Part shown: positions 58,782 through 64,000 of the stretch, piece by piece
Layout: each line of letters begins with the position of its first letter
How positions within the stretch are numbered: the stretch's first letter is position 1
Source: Cristatella mucedo
Taxonomy: Eukaryota; Bryozoa; Phylactolaemata; Cristatellidae
Assembly: GCA_009760855.2 (NCBI GenBank)
Contig: WPIO01000013.1
Location: forward strand, 2,740,501-2,804,500
DNA: 64,000 nucleotides
Direction: 5' to 3'
Made by a program: the position numbers and the translations under genes
Notes under the pieces: model-generated
What the model was told of the DNA's origin: nothing
Database searches by the model: none
What the model saw: only the letters and a program-made list of their open reading frames with translations

Positions 58782-61490
58782 ACGCATCTCTGCATTTGTT
58801 TGTATCGTGCAGGCCTTTGGGCGTACACGCACTCGCATCGTTGTGAGCATATGGATGCTTCTACATGAACTGATAGATTAATAATGACGGCAGTGGTCAG
58901 CCTTCTACATTTTTTGCTTTTCTGCAGAGCTTGGACATGACTAGAAATGCTTCTGAAGCTTCAGCTTGGACATCTGGCCATTCATTTGAGGCAGATATTG
59001 ATTCGTGCAGTGAGGCGTTAACCGCTGAGCTCGAGCACTCTCACATCGTAAGCCGTGGCGCTTTGCATCGCGGCAACCTCGTGCGCTCGATTGGTTGCAT
59101 TCTCTGTGAAACCTCCCTTCGTGCGACCCTCTGGGATAAAAGAAAATTGCTGCTTATCTAGGTCATCTTCTTTCCGGTCATGATTATGCATTAGTATTTT
59201 GGAGCTTGCCTTTGCCTAGGTACCAGACAGTGCTGATGTTGCTGTCATAAATCGAGGAGTAAAAGCCTTTGCATCATTGGCTTTGGCTGTCCGTAAAGTT
59301 ATGGTATCGCTCGAAGAGGGCATTCTTCGGTACGGTGACATGCGTGATCGTCTCATACCGTGGATTACAAAAACGCTAGAATTGACCCAAGCATTGACAC
59401 TGTGGAAAAATTTGAAGATGCTCAGGTCGCGCCTGCGTCATCGACTTGCCGATAAACAAGATATTATTGAGGTTAGTAGTCATGGCATGACGACTGGTGA
59501 ATGCCTATCACATGCCTATTATTTCATCGCCCAAACTGTTGTGCCATATCTTGGCCATCGAATCAGGCGAATATGTCTATTGTTATTCGAGTTTTCTATT
59601 AATTTCCTTTCGTAACTTTCGGGTTGCTCTCCCTGCTATTGAGCCACTTAACAAGCATGCACCGCTGCACTTGCGTTTATTGCTTCTTTTTAGAATGTCC
59701 ATGACGACTCGGTGAAAGCAAGCAACGATCTCGCTGCAATTACTGATGAGCTTTCGCATCTGCAACCGCAGCTGCAGCAGTGCTGTGTGACCTTGGAGGG
59801 AGTGCTTCGTGCTGTCGCTGCAGACTGCTCTGAGCATTTTCCCGAACTTACTCTTCAGCACAACGACCTTGGCATTGCAGAATTTGCGGTACGCTCGTTA
59901 TCACTCACCTTCAGATCCTGTTGGTCTCTCGTAAATTGTATGGATGTGTGTGTGTGCCACACTCATGAATGTGTGTGTGTGTGTGTGTGTATGTGTGTGT
60001 GTGTGTGCCTGATTTGAGAGTGTGTGTGTGTCTGATTTGTTTGTTCACGTGGATGAGTGTGTAGATGCGAGAGTGTGGTTTGTGTGTCTGGGCACTGCAA
60101 GAACGAACATGGCAGAAGCATTGACGCGACACTAATAATAATAATAATAATAATGCACTTGATAAAGCGCCCTCAGAGAACTTAATCTCTTTCTAGGCGC
60201 TTTACATTTGCTGCAAAGGGAAATGTAATTGAATGGTAAGTAAAATCATATTTGAAAAACAAACAAAATGAATAATATGGTTAGGGGTAACATGCACAGG
60301 GTCAGCAAGCAAATGTGGTTAGTGGCAGCATGCACAGTGTCAGCACGCATAAGCACATGAAGGACGAATCACAGGGACCCACTAAATGCTGTCCTAAATA
60401 GGTGTTTTTAAGTTCCTTTTAAATGTGGTCAGGTCAGGGGATGTTCTGACACAGGTCGGGAGGGAGTTCCAGGCTTTGGGAGCATATGAACTAAATTCAC
60501 GGTCTCCAAAGGATTTGAGGTTTGTACGAGGTATTTGTAGACTGTTGGATTCCGAAAAGCAGGTGGTACGATGCTTGGCCTGATGGGGTAGTATATCTGA
60601 GAGATAGGCTGGAGCCATAGAATGAAGTGACCTAAAAGTGAGCGACAAAACCTTGAAGTCAATCCGTTGCTTGACTGGTAGCCAGTGCAGATCGGCGAGA
60701 AGTGGAGTAATGTGGCAACTGCGACGCTCACAACAGACAAGCCTAGCTGCAGAGTTTTGACTAACTTCACTAACTGTGGAATTGCTGCATCAAGACCTTA
60801 GTCTGGACTCCAACTTGCTCAGGCACCTGTCGACCTGAGTCGGTGCCTGTTGACTCACGGGAAAGGGTATCTGGAGGGGAGGGAATAGGCAGGCATCTGC
60901 TGGCTTCTTCTGGCACTTCACATATGCTTTAGGGCTCGAGCTCACGACCTCGGTCATTGAGTACATTCACCTTGATCAGGGCGAGCACCTTAATCGCATG
61001 GCCAAATCAGGGCGGCGCTTTAAGGCTGTACTGGTAGGCATGCACAGCCTGGCTTACAAGTTCAGTCGACCATTGCTGGCTCGATTGGCCTAAACAGTCG
61101 TGCTGGCCTAATCCATGGCTATGGGCGCTACTTAGGACAACCTACCTTGGAATTATTGCAGAAATACTGCGGTTTATACTCACCTTTTCGTGACCTGGAG
61201 CATTTCTCCGACATCAGGCACGAAGATGGCAGCACAAACTGGTTATGTGTTTTTAATGGTCAACCAGTTGAAATACGGGTAAGCTTGTATTGTATTTCTT
61301 TACTGTTTATGAATGCCTCCATAGTTTTCCAATGCACGGGCTTGTATAGATCACATCTTCAGTATCGTTTCGTTCTTAGCAATACCTAGCGGGAAGTGCT
61401 GGCTACCCAAATAAGGCCGCCGTGCTTACTCACTTCATGAAAGTAAAGCAGCTGTGGGAGACTGACCTTCAGTCTGCATTCTTCTCCAGG
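31770..61490 (+). CDS. STK31: STK31-type RRM-Tudor-coiled coil-kinase gene, 19 coding exons, 3' end outside window
   Basis: STK31 (also called SgK396/TDRD8) is a germline Tudor protein with a C-terminal kinase-like domain. Nineteen exons join in frame to exactly 881 codons. Domains in order: RRM (about 10-85; RNP2 IYVDGLH 12-18, RNP1-like KKFAFISF 50-57), Tudor (about 121-300; WYRCKV 181-186, FIDYGN 199-204, then LGEQMVAKGYC), Ser-rich linker (300-401), long helical/coiled-coil region (402-805), and start of the kinase-like domain (806-881). Human STK31, as recalled, matches from the Tudor domain onward, including WYRCKV, IDYGN, the LLKWQ-type helix and FPEL (790s). The RRM is not present in human STK31; RRM plus Tudor is known in TDRD10. 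The start ATG follows a possible acceptor (TTTTTAG at 31745), so a 5' UTR exon may lie upstream. At least 2.5 kb of intron follows exon 19, and no later exon is seen. Confidence 0.88.
33290..33485 (-). mobile_element. SINE-A copy, first unit of tandem dimer
   Basis: Near full-length minus-strand copy. Its 5' end (ACGGC) is directly joined to the tail of the next copy. Confidence 0.85.
33484..33650 (-). mobile_element. SINE-A copy, second unit of tandem dimer
   Basis: Minus-strand copy, very similar to the first unit, head to tail with no spacer. Confidence 0.85.
33928..34008 (+). mobile_element. LINE-A 3' tail fragment
   Basis: TTTGCAGCAAATGTAAAGTG, diverged hairpin, then ATTATTATTAG. Confidence 0.75.
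34645..34785 (+). mobile_element. SINE-A copy, diverged
   Basis: GGTTCGAATCTTGC, GGTGACAGCAGTTAAGGCTC and ATGAGGCTGTTATATCAGCT keep the SINE-A order. Confidence 0.65.
34978..35092 (-). mobile_element. SINE-B copy, degraded
   Basis: Minus strand: the tail is at 34985-35030 (TCTCTATTCAGGCGCTTTGC) and the tRNA-like head at 35040-35092 (GCATCTTACCCCTGGGCC). Confidence 0.5.
35394..35482 (+). CDS. STK31: STK31-type exon 2: RRM helix 1 and strand 2
   Basis: 89 bp between a T-run TTAG acceptor and GTAAGT. DKLRETLSIFGRVVGVSI is the helix and second strand of an RRM. The exon ends in phase 2 in the middle of RNP1. Confidence 0.88.
35578..35740 (+). mobile_element. SINE-A copy
   Basis: GGTCGTGGGTTCGAGTCCTG (B box), ATTGCCCACTGCAAGTGG and a GTTGAATCAGCTAGCATTT tail, in STK31-type intron 2. 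Confidence 0.7.
36106..36307 (+). CDS. STK31: STK31-type exon 3: RRM RNP1 and helix 2
   Basis: 202 bp between CCTTTCAG and GTACAT. It completes RNP1 (KFAFISF) and gives SIEEVEKAVAS and DGQKLIIKHSY, the second helix and last strand of the RRM. A Gln-rich linker follows. It ends in phase 0. Confidence 0.85.
36719..37415 (-). mobile_element. LINE-A copy, 5'-truncated
   Basis: From (AAT)n through the terminal hairpin and 3' UTR to the RT C-terminal part (FKVLSLTFRSLHSLAPAYLS on the minus strand), truncated at about 37415. Confidence 0.85.
37826..38119 (+). mobile_element. LINE-A 3' UTR copy
   Basis: Plus-strand 3' UTR with the terminal hairpin and about ten ATT units. Confidence 0.85.
38510..38880 (-). 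mobile_element. LINE-A copy, diverged
   Basis: Minus-strand 3' UTR and end of the coding region, interrupted or bordered by the (GT)n tract at 38885. Confidence 0.65.
38885..38937. repeat. (GT)n microsatellite
   Basis: About 22 GT units followed by GCGTGCGTGC. Confidence 0.95.
39345..39880 (-). mobile_element. LINE-A copy, old and diverged
   Basis: The (AAT)n tail, then a recognisable order of LINE-A 3' segments (CAGGGATGTTGTAGATTCAG, GAGTTCCATAC, GCAAGAGAATGAAG) with many substitutions. Confidence 0.55.
40605..40751 (+). CDS. STK31: STK31-type exon 4: N-terminal part of extended Tudor domain
   Basis: Forty-nine codons between TCTTTCAG and GTATGT. VTHVETPVQFYAQIYDTRM is the strand that opens an extended Tudor (SN-like) fold; human STK31 has VTFWAQS at the same place, as recalled. 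Phase 0 at both ends. Confidence 0.88.
41589..42712 (-). mobile_element. LINE-A copy with nested SINE-B
   Basis: One of the best preserved copies. After the nested SINE-B, the minus-strand frame reads GVTFQSDLSLDNHIS, KIRACLDKNTTSKLVHAF, RLDFCDSLLAGLPACAIRRL and LLADLYWLPVKQRIDFKVLS, the RT thumb and C-terminal region. 5'-truncated near 42712. Confidence 0.85.
42050..42206 (+). mobile_element. SINE-B copy, full length, nested in LINE-A
   Basis: Begins GTCGCCGAGATGG, has an A box-like GGTTAAGATGC and B box GGGGTCGAGCCC, and ends in a tail (AGAGATTGAGTTCTCT at 42153-42168) shared with LINE-A. LINE-A sequence (GATCTGATAG / AGGCTGGAGCC) flanks it. Confidence 0.8.
43493..43567 (+). CDS. STK31: STK31-type exon 5: Tudor WYR motif
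   Basis: Twenty-five codons between TTTCTGCAG and GTTAGT. DDNWYRCKVVK is the Tudor strand carrying the WYRA-type motif. Phase 0 at both ends. Confidence 0.92.
43631..43750. repeat. 60-bp tandem duplication
   Basis: Two 60-bp units (43631-43690, 43691-43750) differ at only a few bases, in STK31-type intron 5. Confidence 0.9.
43850..44011 (+). CDS. STK31: STK31-type exon 6: Tudor core with IDYGN
   Basis: Fifty-four codons between CTTTTTCAG and GTATGC. FFIDYGNCEVV is the defining Tudor motif, including aromatic residues of the methylarginine cage. It is followed by LVQLP and the helix AKMFYLYGLEV. Phase 0 at both ends. Confidence 0.93.
44338..44890 (-). mobile_element. LINE-A copy, deleted and diverged
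   Basis: The tail hairpin region at 44370-44420 is joined to the RT YADD region (GAGTATCATCAGCCTAGAAA, reverse of the xFHFYADDTQLY area) at about 44770. Confidence 0.5.
45016..45190 (-). mobile_element. LINE-A 3' end fragment
   Basis: (AAT)9, terminal hairpin and start of the 3' UTR on the minus strand. Confidence 0.8.
45625..45785 (+). mobile_element. SINE-A copy
   Basis: GGTCGTGGGTTTGAATCC, CAGTCCTTTATTGCC, AAGGCTCTCCTGC and ATGAGACTGTTAAATCAGCC. Confidence 0.7.
46527..46590. repeat. (GA)n microsatellite
   Basis: About 27 GA units with one interruption. Confidence 0.95.
47093..47247 (+). CDS. STK31: STK31-type exon 7: C-terminal part of extended Tudor
   Basis: 155 bp between CCTTTGTAG and GTGCGT. 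LLSLVNSQAIRALVYDG and NLGEQMVAKGYC match the last strands and helix of the extended Tudor domain. It ends in phase 2. The reading frame stays open through the next 120 bp. Confidence 0.85.
47248..47367 (+). other. Short in-frame intron of the STK31-type gene (exitron candidate)
   Basis: GTGCGT donor to CTTTCAG acceptor, exactly 120 bp, with no stop codon in the reading frame. Retention would add 40 residues between the Tudor domain and the Ser-rich linker. Confidence 0.6.
47368..47671 (+). CDS. STK31: STK31-type exon 8: Ser-rich linker
   Basis: 304 bp between AACTTTCAG and GTAAGA. The encoded about 101 residues are rich in Ser, Thr and Pro, with no domain seen, and end at phase 0. Low-complexity linker between Tudor and coiled-coil regions. 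Confidence 0.75.
48594..48665 (+). CDS. STK31: STK31-type exon 9: coiled-coil start
   Basis: Twenty-four codons between GTTCTAG and GTAAGG. QEYRSCIEKQAAECSHLKEQ has heptad-like spacing. A donor three bases earlier (GTAGTA) would also keep the frame. Confidence 0.75.
49625..49701 (+). CDS. STK31: STK31-type exon 10
   Basis: 77 bp between TTTTTTAG and GTAGGT. It encodes a helical segment, LDEQLIRVVATAASVKKL, and ends in phase 2, which fits only an acceptor leaving one base (exon 11). Confidence 0.75.
50100..50271 (+). CDS. STK31: STK31-type exon 11
   Basis: 172 bp between TATCATAG and GTAAGT. SEEERQMKGIANTLLADVES and the following SYDEIQDGIRL are helical. Phase fits exons 10 and 12. The open frame extends upstream through 50005, but joining there would give an immediate stop codon. 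Confidence 0.82.
51262..51387 (+). CDS. STK31: STK31-type exon 12
   Basis: Forty-two codons between TTTTATAG and GTGAGC. Strongly charged helix, EIVRQRDAARKKLCEAINHF, with coiled-coil character. Phase 0 at both ends. Confidence 0.85.
52177..52284 (+). CDS. STK31: STK31-type exon 13
   Basis: Thirty-six codons between ATATTGCAG and GTGAGG. It ends in EQLLKWQ, which together with exon 14 parallels the helix around the conserved Trp of human STK31. Phase 0 at both ends. Confidence 0.85.
52732..52825. repeat. (GA)n microsatellite
   Basis: About 47 uninterrupted GA units, followed by (ACGG)-like repeats. Confidence 0.97.
53095..53470 (-). mobile_element. LINE-A copy, old and diverged
   Basis: AT-rich tail, then AACCTCTTTCTAAACACTTC (hairpin strand) and degraded 3' coding region on the minus strand. 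Confidence 0.5.
53535..53705 (-). mobile_element. LINE-A 3' end fragment
   Basis: AATAATAGCAATAATAATG, terminal hairpin and 3' UTR ending in GCACAGGGTCAGCATG. Confidence 0.8.
54165..54255 (+). mobile_element. LINE-A 3' tail fragment
   Basis: TTTGCAGCAAATGAAAAGCG, hairpin with AGAGATTGAGTTCTCT (54197-54212), then ATT units. Confidence 0.8.
54775..55480 (+). mobile_element. LINE-B relic, 3' part
   Basis: LQLVMDIAARLVN-type RT C-terminal motif (about 54880), then an open stretch containing FGYEGPRLWNSLF (about 55170), the usual conserved end of CR1-like RT proteins, and a 3' end shared with the relic ending at 29220. Confidence 0.65.
56375..56464 (+). CDS. STK31: STK31-type exon 14
   Basis: Thirty codons between TCTTTTGCAG and GTATGG. 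ADRTAVTTALRDSSDAAV continues the helix of exon 13. Phase 0 at both ends. A LINE-A copy lies just downstream in the intron. Confidence 0.85.
56640..57785 (+). mobile_element. LINE-A copy, largest plus-strand one
   Basis: Starts in the RT palm (WMAANFLKLNGDK at about 56740, with a frameshift after it), then an open frame of 219 codons with GVTFQNGLQFDNHIS, RLDFCDSVLAGLPACAIRRL and LLADLHWQPVNQRIDFKVLS. The 3' UTR, terminal hairpin and (ATT)n follow. A 22-bp repeat expansion disrupts the end of the frame. Confidence 0.85.
57384..57493. repeat. 22-bp minisatellite, five units, inside LINE-A
   Basis: Five perfect copies of CCTGCGTCAGAACATCCCCT plus GA. Other LINE-A copies carry a single unit here. 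Confidence 0.95.
57830..57990 (-). mobile_element. SINE-A copy
   Basis: Minus-strand copy directly after the LINE-A: TTAGCAGCTTCTTTTTGTAT tail, body, B box degraded to GATTCTAACTC. Confidence 0.75.
58751..58780. repeat. (GT)n microsatellite
   Basis: Fifteen TG units in STK31-type intron 14. Confidence 0.95.
58928..59047 (+). CDS. STK31: STK31-type exon 15
   Basis: Forty codons between TTTCTGCAG and GTAAGC. FEADIDSCSEALTAELEHS is a further helical segment. Phase 0 at both ends. Confidence 0.82.
59220..59471 (+). CDS. STK31: STK31-type exon 16
   Basis: Eighty-four codons between TTGCCTAG and GTTAGT. A long basic helix includes LTLWKNLKMLRSRLRHRLA, which corresponds to the LKSLKALLRWKL segment of human STK31 as recalled. 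Phase 0 at both ends. Confidence 0.88.
59694..59888 (+). CDS. STK31: STK31-type exon 17
   Basis: Sixty-five codons between CTTTTTAG and GTACGC. It ends in EHFPELTLQHNDLGI, matching KWFPELPLLHPEIGL of human STK31 as recalled, the segment just before the kinase-like domain. This is the clearest evidence for STK31 rather than another Tudor protein. Confidence 0.9.
59942..60034. repeat. GT-rich tract
   Basis: Imperfect GT runs just after exon 17 of the STK31-type gene. Confidence 0.9.
60131..60758 (-). mobile_element. LINE-A copy, 5'-truncated
   Basis: (AAT)n, terminal hairpin, 3' UTR and RT C-terminal region (SLTFRSLHSMAPAYLSDILP on the minus strand). Ends abruptly at about 60758. Very close in sequence to 36719-37415. 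Confidence 0.85.
60910..61020 (-). mobile_element. SINE-B copy
   Basis: GGGCTCGAGCTCACGACCTC (reversed B-box region) and GAGCACCTTAATCGCATGGC (reversed A-box region). Confidence 0.6.
61162..61278 (+). CDS. STK31: STK31-type exon 18: start of kinase-like domain
   Basis: Thirty-nine codons between ATTATTGCAG and GTAAGC. DLEHFSDIRHEDG then VFNGQPVEIR corresponds to the start of the kinase-like domain (VNGQIILLKG in human STK31, as recalled). No glycine-rich loop is visible in the part seen. Confidence 0.85.
61380..61490 (+). CDS. STK31: STK31-type exon 19 (last in window)
   Basis: Thirty-seven codons between CGTTCTTAG and GTAAGT. AAVLTHFMKVKQLWETDLQS is the first kinase-lobe helix region. The catalytic-loop and later exons are not found before base 64000. 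Confidence 0.8.
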
Positions 61491-61685
61491 GTAAGTAGCA
61501 AGGCATGGCCGAACGTCAGCATTTCGTTGCTGTTCATCATCGCCCGCTTTGTATTTCGTGCGACTCACAGTACGTTTTGCAATTGGCAAAATCCACAAAT
61601 ATTCTTATTAGATAGTGTCACTTTGCACCTTGTTGGTGTCACTTTGCAGCTTTGCAGTTGGTGTGGTCCTTGGCCCCCCCCCCGA

Positions 61686-61735
61686 GGCCTCTCTCTCTCT
61701 CTCTCTCTCTCTCCCCCTCTCTCTCTCCCCTCCCA
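61686..61735. repeat. CT-rich microsatellite
   Basis: CT units with CCCC interruptions. Confidence 0.9.
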
Positions 61736-63149
61736 ACTGTTGTTCTTTGCCATGCCATATTTAGCTACGACTTGTCAGTCAGCCTCAGTTATGCACTTAA
61801 CTTTTGCATTTTTGTATCTTTGAAAGCATCGAATGACAAGTGTGGCTTGGAATGTGCACACGTAATTCGAAAATTCGAAAGTAGCATGCACTTTAGCATA
61901 GTGGCCTTCCTGGGGCTATCGAGTGAGATTCGTGGTTTGTGTGTGCCCAGTATGTGCTGCCTTTTGCCTTGGATGCTCACTTGCATATCTTAAATGATTA
62001 CTCATTGTTGCCATATGTAGAAGTTGTGCAGCTGCTGTAACCTGGCGAGGTCTGTATTACAAAAATTCGCAGCCTATAAGTGCCCAGAATCGGAGCCACA
62101 TTCCTTTTTGCTGATGCAAGATTAAGATGGACGTGGCTAGCATTATTGCTTGTTGTTGGGTGTCCGTTCGATGCTCGAAGTGCTGGCCACAGCACTTCGA
62201 TTGAGATTGGTTGCGATTGGTTTTCGATTGAGATTGGTTGCGCACTAACTTTCTCACAGCTAGCCAGCCACTTTGTCATTGTGGGTGGACGTTTTAAGTG
62301 GACCCCCACCTGTCTAAGAAGTGACACAGTTTGCTCTGTGTTACCATTGTAGTTTCAGTCGTATGGCACCGTGTGTCTTGCTCACTCACCTGCTTGAATC
62401 TAATTTGCCTATCAAGTGTACTTCTGCATGTTAATGAACATATTATTGTAGAATCAATCCGAGGTGCTTGTTCAAGTCATAAGTCATACGGAGTGTCTCG
62501 CCAGTCTTCGAAGACCCCTGAATAGCTATGTAGGTGTTAACGCTTCTATTCTCGGTTATTATAGCCTCTTTTTTGGTGGCCACCAAGTGGCATGCTTTCG
62601 ATTTATTTGAATTGCATGCATCCACTAAGCGTGTGTATGTACGTGCGAAGCATTATGCCAGCGTACGCTGTCGCCTGCCTTTACCGTATCAATGCTGCTG
62701 TGCACAACGATTCATAGGTTGTTAGAATCTTGTCTTCTGTGAGGGCATAGCATGAACAGTTGTCTGCTTAGTCCACTGTAGTCTGCTCGGTGTGCGTTAT
62801 CAACACTCGGAATGTTGCCAAGCAATGCCTGCCAGTTAACATATGGCTTTGTTGTCAGTCAAGATTAGCAAATGAACTGCAAGCTTCGTTGAATATTACC
62901 AGTATATATCTTACACGTGTTATTCTGGCTTACAGAACTAGCATGACAATTGCCTATGAGCTTACGATAGAATTAGTTATGTACTTGAAAGAGGTCTATG
63001 CCATCTTCAGGCAGAAGTTAACCTACCGTATAGTTTGATGGTTTTATAACTGAGACCTTAAATTGTGTAACTTGTGCAGCTTCTGTTGCAAACTAAGCCT
63101 TATTTATAGCCAGTGGCATAGCCTGAAGAGCCCAACGTACAATAAAAAT

Positions 63150-63215
63150 AATTAATCTAATAATAATTTATTATAGCACCTTAACAAATTAAATCTCTTT
63201 TAAGTAGCCGATAAT
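63150..63215 (-). mobile_element. LINE-A 3' tail, diverged
   Basis: AATAATAATTTATTATAGCA then AAATTAAATCTCTTTTAAGT resembles the LINE-A end with many changes. Confidence 0.4.
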
Positions 63216-64000
63216 AGAAGATAAAAAATAATGCTAAAATAGTAAAATGGATGACCAGAGATATATTATCTATGACACAATATGTAGATATAAATAAAGC
63301 CTATGCTGATGGCTTCTGCAGATAGTGGTGCCTAGTGTTAACATGGTTTAGATCGTTCCTTGGATGGCAAACTCAGGTCGTTTCCTGCAAATACGTGTGC
63401 TGCTGTTCAGTGACATATTACCATCATCAAGGTACCATGTTAAGCACACAGCATTTGTCTATCTATCTACTTTACTTTTAGCCAGGTAATAAGCAGTCAG
63501 TGGGGTGGGGTTATCATCAGGATTTTCTTCTAAGGGTGGACATCTTTAAGATGGACCACGTTGTTGGATTCCCAACTTTGACTGCAGTGCTGCCGAGAGA
63601 TACAGCCTTTATCTTTTTTTTCTGGGAGGGCAGTTCTTAAAATAATCATTTCAAGTTGCACTGTTGTTATTTGCTTTTTGACTGCTTGCTTCTAAGAATC
63701 AATTAAAGCCATTGCAGTTTTTAGATTTGCAATTCGACTGCTCAGTGTGAGCCAAGCCTTAATATCTAAAACCATTACGGGGAGATCTGCATTTGCTTGT
63801 AACGAAAGAACGACTGCAGGCTTTATTTATGAGCATGAAGAATCGCCTATTTGGGGAAGCTTACATGGTCTAGACTTTACCTTACATCAATCTAGTAGTC
63901 GAAAAAAGCAAAACTAGAGAAAAGGACTTATCAAACGTTTCGACCGATACTAGGGTGGATGTGATGCAATAGCCATTTGTTCCGGGCAAGATTAACAGAC

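Larger units (their letters stand above)
61491..64000. other. STK31-type intron after exon 19, to the window end
   Basis: A CT-rich tract at 61686-61735 and a diverged LINE-A tail at about 63150-63215 are the only recognised features. I searched for the kinase catalytic loop and DFG-type motifs on the plus strand and saw none. Confidence 0.55.

Overview
The window is animal (metazoan) nuclear DNA, not prokaryotic. The genes are cut into short exons with GT-AG introns, introns are rich in LINE and SINE copies and in long dinucleotide repeats, and the recognisable proteins are animal ones. The species cannot be named from the sequence. An invertebrate is likely, because the proteins align clearly but distantly with human orthologues recalled from memory and the repeats are not vertebrate types I know.

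Three protein genes can be assembled by joining exons in frame. (1) Minus strand, about 15.7 kb down to 3.3 kb: the 5' part (7 coding exons, about 259 residues) of SZT2, the large subunit of the lysosomal KICSTOR complex that restrains mTORC1. Its remaining exons lie off the left edge. (2) Plus strand, 15.86 to 18.78 kb: MED8, a Mediator head-module subunit, with a first coding exon of only two codons and a C-terminal end I could not locate. The SZT2 and MED8 start codons are only 165 bp apart and face away from each other, so they share a bidirectional promoter. As far as I recall, the human orthologues have the same head-to-head arrangement. (3) Plus strand, 31.77 to 61.49 kb and beyond the right edge: an STK31-type germline gene of at least 19 coding exons (881 codons in the window). 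It encodes an N-terminal RRM, an extended Tudor domain, a Ser-rich linker, a long helical/coiled-coil region and the beginning of the kinase-like domain. The rest of the kinase domain is outside the window.

The remaining DNA is introns and one gene-poor stretch (18.8 to 31.7 kb). Much of it is made of a few repeat families. LINE-A is a CR1/L2-like non-LTR element whose 3' end is a hairpin followed by (ATT)n; most copies are 5'-truncated. LINE-B is an older, more decayed relative. SINE-A is tRNA-derived with a conserved body and tail. SINE-B is tRNA-derived and its tail matches the LINE-A 3' end, which suggests it moves with LINE-A machinery. A short unclassified repeat (repeat X) occurs twice. 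There are many (GT)n, (CT/GA)n and (AT)n tracts.

No bacterial-type operon, CRISPR array, rRNA gene or intact tRNA gene was seen. The points most worth a second look are the RRM-Tudor-coil-kinase architecture of the STK31 gene, the very compact SZT2/MED8 promoter with a consensus ETS site, the 120-bp in-frame intron without stop codons in STK31, and the LINE/SINE tail sharing.
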